Shown: one piece after another, positions 6,775-11,469 of the stretch | Numbering within the stretch: the stretch's first letter is position 1 | How the letters are laid out: every line of letters starts with the position of its first letter | DNA from: Rhodospirillaceae bacterium | GTDB taxonomy: Bacteria > Pseudomonadota > Alphaproteobacteria > Thalassobaculales > Thalassobaculaceae | Reading direction: 5' to 3' | NCBI GenBank assembly: GCA_002730675.1 | Contig: PCAV01000063.1 | Span: 10,390 to 21,858, forward strand | Length of the DNA: 11,469 nucleotides | The notes under the pieces: model-generated | Database searches by the model: none | What the model was told of the DNA's origin: nothing | Seen by the model: only the letters and a program-made list of their open reading frames with translations | Position numbers and translations under genes: made by a program

Positions 6775-7674
6775 TTATTCTGCGGCGCCTTTTAGATGGG
6801 GCATTGGATCCGCTTTTTGTCCCATATCTATCATAAAATCCGTCATAACTCGCGTTAACACCCTAATTCCGTCGAGGCGCTCTAACTCTATCTCATTCAT
6901 GTATAGAGAGCGGTTGATTTCAATCTGAATGGCGTGAACACTTTCATATGGTTTTCCGTAATGTTGCGTAATAAAGCCCCCAGCATATGGGTTGTTGCGT
7001 TTTACAGAAAAACCAGCCTGAGTTAGACTTTCTAATGCTGCTTTCATTATGGAGGGATGACAGGAACTTCCATGACAATCTCCAAGAATAATATCAGTTC
7101 CCTTCTTACCAAAAGACTTTGGGATTGCTGATTTTGCGGCGTTTGACGGCATCGAATGACAATCAATCAAAATACAGAATCCAAAAACATCCCGGGTTTT
7201 ATCTATAAGTCGTTTTAATTCGAAATGATATGGATTGTAGCACGATTCAATTCTCTTTTTCACTTCATCAAAATCAAGCTTGTTTTTATATACTTCGTCA
7301 CCATTTGACACAACCTTTGCGATAGTACCCAGTCCCGCAAAAATCCTCTGGTTTTTAGTGGTCACATAATTTGGTAAGCTAGAGTCAAACATTGTTGGAT
7401 CTAATTCAAAAGGACCTCGGTTAACATCCACAAATACTCTCGGGAAAAGTGCCTTTAGGAGCGGCGCACCTACGTTTGGCGCATGACCAAAGATTTCGTC
7501 GACAAAACAGTCTTCTGATGATCTTAGTTTTTGCCTCGATAAGGCAGAGTTTTTGACGAATTCCGCCGGATAATCCAATCCACTATGAGGTGAAGATATA
7601 ACGAGTGGAACCGACTGATGACCAGGCTGATCAATGTTAATAGGTTTATCGATATTAGACTCTAAAATGTTCAT
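6775..7674 (-). CDS. N-formylglutamate amidohydrolase family protein
   Basis: This 299-residue metal-dependent hydrolase belongs to the N-formylglutamate amidohydrolase family, whose best-known member (HutG type) releases formate from N-formyl-L-glutamate at the end of one histidine degradation route. Visible family motifs are ISSPHSGLDYP (about 26-36), SSEDCFVDEIF (52-62), FVDVNRGPFELDP (81-93), ILIDCHSMPS (168-177) and HAIQIEINRSLYMNE (247-261). The His and acidic residues in SPHSG, SED and DCHSM are the likely metal and active-site ligands. No other hut gene is nearby, so histidine degradation is not shown by context; the family also includes deformylases or deamidases of other substrates. 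The start at 7674 lacks a clear Shine-Dalgarno sequence but is the only sensible ATG. The transglycosylase follows after 55 bases. Confidence 0.9.
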   Translation of the reverse strand: MNILESNIDKPINIDQPGHQSVPLVISSPHSGLDYPAEFVKNSALSRQKLRSSEDCFVDEIFGHAPNVGAPLLKALFPRVFVDVNRGPFELDPTMFDSSLPNYVTTKNQRIFAGLGTIAKVVSNGDEVYKNKLDFDEVKKRIESCYNPYHFELKRLIDKTRDVFGFCILIDCHSMPSNAAKSAIPKSFGKKGTDIILGDCHGSSCHPSIMKAALESLTQAGFSVKRNNPYAGGFITQHYGKPYESVHAIQIEINRSLYMNEIELERLDGIRVLTRVMTDFMIDMGQKADPMPHLKGAAE

Positions 7675-7754
7675 GATTAAGTTTAGCGCGTTGGTGTGTT
7701 TATGTCATGGAAAGATGTATAAAATACGCTTTTCACCACGGCTTAGTTTACTTC

Positions 7755-7782
7755 TTGCCAATTTTGGTTTTTAGGTTATAAA
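7755..7782 (+). promoter_or_regulatory. Candidate sigma70 promoter for tRNA-Val
   Basis: TTGCCA (7755-7760) and TATAAA (7777-7782), each 5/6 to consensus, are separated by 16 bases. They lie upstream of the tRNA, with a predicted start near 7789. This would leave a leader of about 27 bases before the mature 5' end, as expected for a tRNA precursor. Confidence 0.55.
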
Positions 7783-7815
7783 CACGGCGTTAAAGCAGGG
7801 TGAAGTTAGAGGTTA

Positions 7816-7890
7816 GGGCGCGTAGCTCAGCGGGAGAGCACCTCGTTGACATCGAGGGGGTCACTGGTTCAATCCCAGTCGTGCCCACCA
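7816..7890 (+). tRNA. tRNA-Val (anticodon GAC)
   Basis: The cloverleaf folds by eye over 75 bases. The acceptor GGGCGCG pairs with CGTGCCC (one G-U pair), the D arm is GCTC/GAGC, the anticodon stem is CCTCG/CGAGG around loop TTGACAT (anticodon GAC), the variable loop has five bases, and the T arm is ACTGG/CCAGT around TTCAATC. The 3' CCA is encoded. The GAC anticodon reads GUC and GUU valine codons. The gene stands alone on the + strand between two - strand genes, and its 3' end is 12 bases from the convergent amidase stop. I see no terminator of its own. Confidence 0.97.
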
Positions 7891-7902
7891 CCTCAACCTG
7901 CT

Positions 7903-9315
7903 TCAGAAAATCTTTGGATCTATAGGTGCCACCCTTCCGACGTGGTCTTCTATCATCTGAGCTAAATCCAGGCAAAGATGTTCGTTATACTTCCACCCTA
8001 TTAATTGAACTCCATATGGTCTGTCATCTTGAAGGCCTGTACACACCGTTGCCGCAGGAATTCCAAGTAGATTGACCGCGACTAATAAATTGTGCGCACT
8101 AAAGATTTCTTTTGCACGTTCTTTAGTTTGTATATCCTCGTTAGGCGCGAATGGACGAATATTAGAGACTGGCCCAATTATTACCTCATACTCTTGAAGA
8201 AATACCGACCATTCCCGCATAAGTTGTGTTCTCTCCATTCCAAGTCTTATGTAGTCCGGAAGAGCACATTCCTTATGAAAACTTTCCAGAAAATCGAGCG
8301 CAGCAGATATCTGACTTGAGCCTAACTCGTCCATGGCCTTTCGAAGAACTGATCTTAGCTCTGTGCCTATCAAACCAGCCCAAACTTCAGCACAACGGGC
8401 AATTTTTGGTGGTGAAATTTCTTCAACTATATACCCGGCTGCCTCTAGTATTTTGCCTGCATTATGCAACGACAGCCTAACCTCATCGGCTAGCGGAGCG
8501 CCAGGGGTTTCCATGGCAAGTGCAATCTTTGTGGAGCCAGCCTTTTCTTGTTTTTGAACGAAGCCCGGTGTCCACCATGGATCCCTTCGATCAGATCTTG
8601 ACATTGCATTAAATGCCAACCTTGCATCATTTATTGACCGTGTAATTGGGCCTTGTGTGGATAAGAGTTGCATCATGGGAGGCCTATCCTCGCCGGCCGT
8701 TGGATTAAACGCTGGTACTGTCCCTTGTGTGGGTTTGATTGTTGTGAGCCCACAGCAATAAGCGGGATACCGGAGGGATCCTCCAAGGTCATTACCATGA
8801 GCTATGCAACCAATCCCAGCGGCTAATGACGCGGCGGCACCGCCAGACGAGCCACCAGGGGTAATATTTTTATCCCAGGGGTTTATTGTATCCCCAAAAA
8901 GGGGATTCCCGGTATGCCAGCGTAGGCTGAACTCTGGTGTATTGGTTCTGCCTATTGGAATAGCACCGGCCTTTAAAAGATTATCAACAACTGGCGAATT
9001 GGCGGGAGCAAGCTTGTCTTTCAATTTGCTCAAGCCATTTGGGCTCGATTGCCCGATTATATCGACATTATCTTTTATTGTAACAGGAACCCCATGCAAT
9101 GGACCAATTTGCTCGTTTCTGGAAATTATCTCATCGGCTAGTATCGCCATTTCCATAGCCGCATCATTCAGACTTCTGGTAATTGCGTTTATTTTTGGGT
9201 TGACCTCTGTAAGTCGTTCTAAATGATTTTCGATGACTTCCCTGGCGCTCACATCTTTTTTAGAAATTAGTTCTGCTGTTTCCATTGCTCCCAGTTGCCA
9301 CAAAAGATCCGACAT
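7903..9315 (-). CDS. Amidase signature family enzyme
   Basis: This 470-residue amidase-signature hydrolase would release ammonia or an amine from a carboxamide substrate. The Ser-cisSer-Lys triad is visible: Lys81 in PVTIKDN, the cis-Ser at about 156 in TPGGSSGG, and the nucleophile Ser180 in NDLGGSLRYPA. Length and motif spacing are normal for the family. The ATG at 9315 has GGGAG six bases upstream. It is the second gene after the aldolase, with only 17 bases between them, so the two are co-transcribed and probably act in one catabolic route in the cytoplasm. Family sequence does not define the substrate; it is not obviously GatA, as there are no gatB/gatC neighbours and its C-terminal half is not GatA-like to my eye. 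Confidence 0.92.
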   Translation of the reverse strand: MSDLLWQLGAMETAELISKKDVSAREVIENHLERLTEVNPKINAITRSLNDAAMEMAILADEIISRNEQIGPLHGVPVTIKDNVDIIGQSSPNGLSKLKDKLAPANSPVVDNLLKAGAIPIGRTNTPEFSLRWHTGNPLFGDTINPWDKNITPGGSSGGAAASLAAGIGCIAHGNDLGGSLRYPAYCCGLTTIKPTQGTVPAFNPTAGEDRPPMMQLLSTQGPITRSINDARLAFNAMSRSDRRDPWWTPGFVQKQEKAGSTKIALAMETPGAPLADEVRLSLHNAGKILEAAGYIVEEISPPKIARCAEVWAGLIGTELRSVLRKAMDELGSSQISAALDFLESFHKECALPDYIRLGMERTQLMREWSVFLQEYEVIIGPVSNIRPFAPNEDIQTKERAKEIFSAHNLLVAVNLLGIPAATVCTGLQDDRPYGVQLIGWKYNEHLCLDLAQMIEDHVGRVAPIDPKIF

Positions 9316-9332
9316 CTATTTCTCCCTAGTTT

Positions 9333-10115
9333 TTATAAAAGACTGCGTAACTTATTGGTCCTTTCTCTCCCTGCGGATATCATAAAACTTAAGTCATTTC
9401 CGGCGAGGACTAATTGAACACCCATGTCTATATATACTTTCATTGCATCAAAATTATATACGCCACCCATTCCAACAAATTTACCGTGTTTCTTACAAGC
9501 TGTGATCGTCTGCTTATATGCTTCTATGATTTCAGGGTGGTCCAGTTCGCCAGGAATGCCCATCTCCATGCAGAGATCGTTTGTTCCGATCAGTAAACAA
9601 TCGACGCCCTCCACAGAAGCGATGTCGTTGGCATTTCTGATAGCCGTCGGCGTTTCAAGCATTAATACTGTAAGTGTCGCGTCATTAACTGCTTTTGTGG
9701 CCTCAGCCATAGGGAAACTTTGAAAATCTAACATTGGTTGAGCACCGGCAACAGACCTATGTCCTATTGGAGGATATTTGCATTGACTGACCATTTGAAT
9801 AGCGGTTTCCTTCGTATCGACGTGTGGGACGACAATACCCTGAGCTCCACCATCTAAAGCTCTACTCGCATGAAAATGTTGGAAGCCAGGAACTCGGAGC
9901 AGCGGTGTGATACCTACATCTTGAGCTGTAACACTGATTTGGGTCGCTATATCTAGATCCATGGAGTTGTGCTCCATATCGATAAATAGCCAATCAAACC
10001 CAGCTGTTTTCATCGCTTTTGCTATATCCACTGTCCGCGCCTGCCGCAGACCAACCCCAATTGCCAGTTCACCTGCTTGAAGCTTCTCTTTTGCGATATT
10101 ATTAATGTCGACCAT
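9333..10115 (-). CDS. HpcH/HpaI family class II aldolase
   Basis: This is a 260-residue pyruvate-type aldolase of the family that includes 4-hydroxy-2-oxo-heptane-1,7-dioate aldolase and 2-keto-3-deoxy-glucarate aldolase. It would reversibly split a 2-oxo-4-hydroxy acid into pyruvate and an aldehyde, using a divalent metal. Residues matching the known HpaI active site are all seen with a constant offset: His49 in FIDMEHNSMD, Arg74 in PLLRVPG, and the metal ligands Glu154 in LMLETPTAI and Asp180 in IGTNDL. YPPIGHRSVAGAQ (114-126) is the usual glycine-rich phosphate or carboxylate-binding stretch. The ATG at 10115 follows a GAGAGAG purine run. It is first in a two-gene unit with the amidase and is divergent from the phosphotransferase gene. 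The true substrate is unknown. Confidence 0.92.
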   Translation of the reverse strand: MVDINNIAKEKLQAGELAIGVGLRQARTVDIAKAMKTAGFDWLFIDMEHNSMDLDIATQISVTAQDVGITPLLRVPGFQHFHASRALDGGAQGIVVPHVDTKETAIQMVSQCKYPPIGHRSVAGAQPMLDFQSFPMAEATKAVNDATLTVLMLETPTAIRNANDIASVEGVDCLLIGTNDLCMEMGIPGELDHPEIIEAYKQTITACKKHGKFVGMGGVYNFDAMKVYIDMGVQLVLAGNDLSFMISAGRERTNKLRSLL

Positions 10116-10140
10116 GCTTCTCTCTCATTAGTTAATGAAT

Positions 10141-10169
10141 TTGAACTATCATGGCATGGTATGAATACT
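10141..10169 (+). promoter_or_regulatory. Weak candidate promoter for the phosphotransferase gene
   Basis: TTGAAC (10141-10146) and AATACT (10164-10169), each 4/6 to consensus, are separated by 17 bases in the 93-base divergent intergenic region. A perfect 10-bp palindrome, TATAGCTATA (10177-10186), follows near the predicted start site and could be an operator for the divergent pair. This is pattern only. Confidence 0.25.
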
Positions 10170-10208
10170 TCTGGAATATAGCTATAACTAAAGTGATGAA
10201 GGAAGCGA

Positions 10209-11285
10209 TTGTTTTGCTCAATGAATGACACAGTTAATGAAGATCTTTTCAAAGATGACTGCGGTGCGGTAAGGCAGGATTGGAACGTATTACAGCAGTA
10301 TTTGAGAAAAAAGGGACAAAATTTAGACCTCGTTGAAATACCTAACCAGTTTGCAGCAGGTTTTGGAAATCTTAACTATTTTATTATTTTTAATGGACGC
10401 CCAGCAGTTTTGCGAAGGCCGCCAATGAATGTATTTGTTCGAGGCGCAAATGATATGCTCCGTGAAGCGAAGATACTTAACGCTTTGAGTCCGGTATTCC
10501 CTCTAGTTCCGAAATGTCTTTTCGTTGGTAATGATTTGAATGTTTGGGGGGTGCCTTTCTTAATTATGGAGTACAGGCAAGGGATTACAGTAAAGTCCAC
10601 GCTGCCGGATTATCTGGAAAACAAACGTCTTGTTGCGGCGCAACTGACAGAAGTACTTCTAAATATTCTTATCAGACTTCATTCTATAGACCCAAGCAAA
10701 GCTGGTTTGGGTGACTTAGGTAGAACGGGGGATTATTTCTCCCGAACAGCAAAAGGCTGGTTGAAAAGAGCAAACGCAGCGTGGGGCGATAGTCAGTCGG
10801 TAGCATTAGCGAAAATTGGAAAGTGGTTAAGCGAGCGAATTCCAAAAGAAGGCCGACCTGTAATACTGCATAACGATTTTAAATTAGATAATATCATTCT
10901 AGAACCAAATAATCTTCAACCCAAAGCCTTAATCGATTGGGATTTGGGCACACGGGGCGATGCGATATGGGATTTTGCAGTATTGCTAAGTTACTGGGCA
11001 CAGGAAGATGATCCCTTGGCTATGTTATCTCTCCGGCAGATGCCCACTCTTGAACCTGGGTTTCCAAAAAGAGATGAATTAATCGCACAATATGCTGAAA
11101 GAACAAAAACAAAAATTTTAGACATTCTTCCTTATAAAGTTCTAGCGCAATTTCGATTGGCAGTGGTATTTCAGCAAATATTTCTTCGTTTTGAGCAGGG
11201 TGAGGATCAGGTCACTCAGGATAGACAGCTTGATAAACTGGCACTGGGTTTACTAGATTTTACGTTAAGCAATTTGGTGGAATAA
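10209..11285 (+). CDS. APH-fold kinase (phosphotransferase family, ACAD10/11-type)
   Basis: This 358-residue protein has the aminoglycoside phosphotransferase / choline kinase fold, most like the stand-alone versions of the N-terminal kinase domain of ACAD10/11. In eukaryotes that domain phosphorylates 4-hydroxy acyl-CoAs; the bacterial substrate is not established here. Visible motifs, numbered from the TTG start, are a nucleotide loop QFAAGFGNLNYFI (47-59), VLRRPP (67-72), IMEYRQG hinge (119-125), the catalytic HNDFKLDN (221-228, with Asp223 and Asn228) and the metal-binding IDWDLGTRGD (242-251, with Asp243). The start is uncertain. A TTG at 10209 has AAGGA five bases upstream, while the ATG at 10221 is in frame but 17 bases from it; the difference is four residues. 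It diverges from the aldolase-amidase unit. A role in degradation of hydroxy acids alongside the aldolase is possible but only inferred from position. Confidence 0.9.
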   Translation: MFCSMNDTVNEDLFKDDCGAVRQDWNVLQQYLRKKGQNLDLVEIPNQFAAGFGNLNYFIIFNGRPAVLRRPPMNVFVRGANDMLREAKILNALSPVFPLVPKCLFVGNDLNVWGVPFLIMEYRQGITVKSTLPDYLENKRLVAAQLTEVLLNILIRLHSIDPSKAGLGDLGRTGDYFSRTAKGWLKRANAAWGDSQSVALAKIGKWLSERIPKEGRPVILHNDFKLDNIILEPNNLQPKALIDWDLGTRGDAIWDFAVLLSYWAQEDDPLAMLSLRQMPTLEPGFPKRDELIAQYAERTKTKILDILPYKVLAQFRLAVVFQQIFLRFEQGEDQVTQDRQLDKLALGLLDFTLSNLVE

Positions 11286-11307
11286 ATGTAAGTCATTCTT
11301 TGGGTGG

Positions 11308-11415
11308 CTAAACACGGGCAAACGCAACTCCGCCGCCCCGTTCTAAAATTGCTGCACCAACATTAGCAGCTCTAGGTTGGGGCAGACGACTAGGCCTTTC
11401 ATAAAGTTTTTCTTT
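11308..11415 (-). pseudogene. Possible degenerate 3' end of an unidentified gene
   Basis: Read on the - strand, this stretch is open and ends at a TAG at 11308-11310. It gives a coding-like tail rich in Gly and Ala (RAANVGAAILERGGGVAFAR) and is clearly more GC-rich than its AT-rich surroundings. Upstream, the frame closes at a TGA (11416-11418). A different frame gives a plausible continuation, KITDDEKKNF, which would need a frameshift near 11400. I cannot name the family, and it may be chance. Confidence 0.25.
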
Positions 11416-11469
11416 TCATCATCAGTTATCTTTTAATTAAATATTAAAGTGTTTTTTCATTAAAAATAT

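Noticed and set aside
7866..7890. tRNA 3' end as an attachment site for an integrated element
   Set aside because: I saw no second copy of the tRNA 3' end, and no integrase or other mobility gene is in the window.
7790..7975. A 61-residue ORF on the - strand containing VVGTTGIEPVTPSMSTRCSPAELRALT
   Set aside because: This is the antisense translation of the tRNA-Val gene, a well-known spurious protein type; it also overlaps the amidase end.
8804..9226. A 140-residue + strand ORF opposite the amidase
   Set aside because: It is a shadow of the amidase coding strand, with no motif or ribosome site of its own.

Overview
The window looks like a piece of chromosome from a low-to-moderate GC marine-type alphaproteobacterium. 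This is an inference from the style of the proteins (TRAP transporters of the mannitol/chloroaromatic class, a small alphaproteobacterial-looking 2TM protein, a tRNA-Val(GAC) with encoded CCA) and from the AT-rich codon use; no marker gene fixes the taxon. There is no phage, IS element, CRISPR array or biosynthetic cluster. Most of the window is ordinary metabolism and transport, with one badly decayed gene.

Left part (1-3990): a TRAP transporter block on the + strand. It holds a large permease cut by the window edge, a second complete large permease about 86% identical to it (my count by eye), and one small permease followed by a good intrinsic terminator. The order is large-large-small, and no substrate-binding protein is visible.

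Middle (4000-5913, + strand): two small uncharacterised membrane proteins (four and two predicted TM segments) that probably form an operon. They are followed by the remains of a choline dehydrogenase-like gene (betA). Its 5' part is gone, and the rest can be read only by joining three frames across at least five in-frame stops.

Right-middle (5910-7674, - strand): an N-formylglutamate amidohydrolase-family gene followed closely by a secreted lytic transglycosylase with a very basic C-terminal tail. A tRNA-Val(GAC) with its own recognisable promoter diverges from them at 7816-7890.

Right (7903-11285): a two-gene - strand operon, HpcH/HpaI-family aldolase then amidase, separated by 17 bases. 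Divergent from it is an aminoglycoside-phosphotransferase-fold kinase of the type related to the N-terminal domain of ACAD10/11. The last 160 bases carry a short, possibly degenerate coding remnant on the - strand.

I see no convincing new multi-gene system. The most useful observations are the anciently duplicated TRAP large permease with saturated synonymous sites, the detailed betA pseudogene, and the uncharacterised membrane-protein pair with a possible leaderless promoter.
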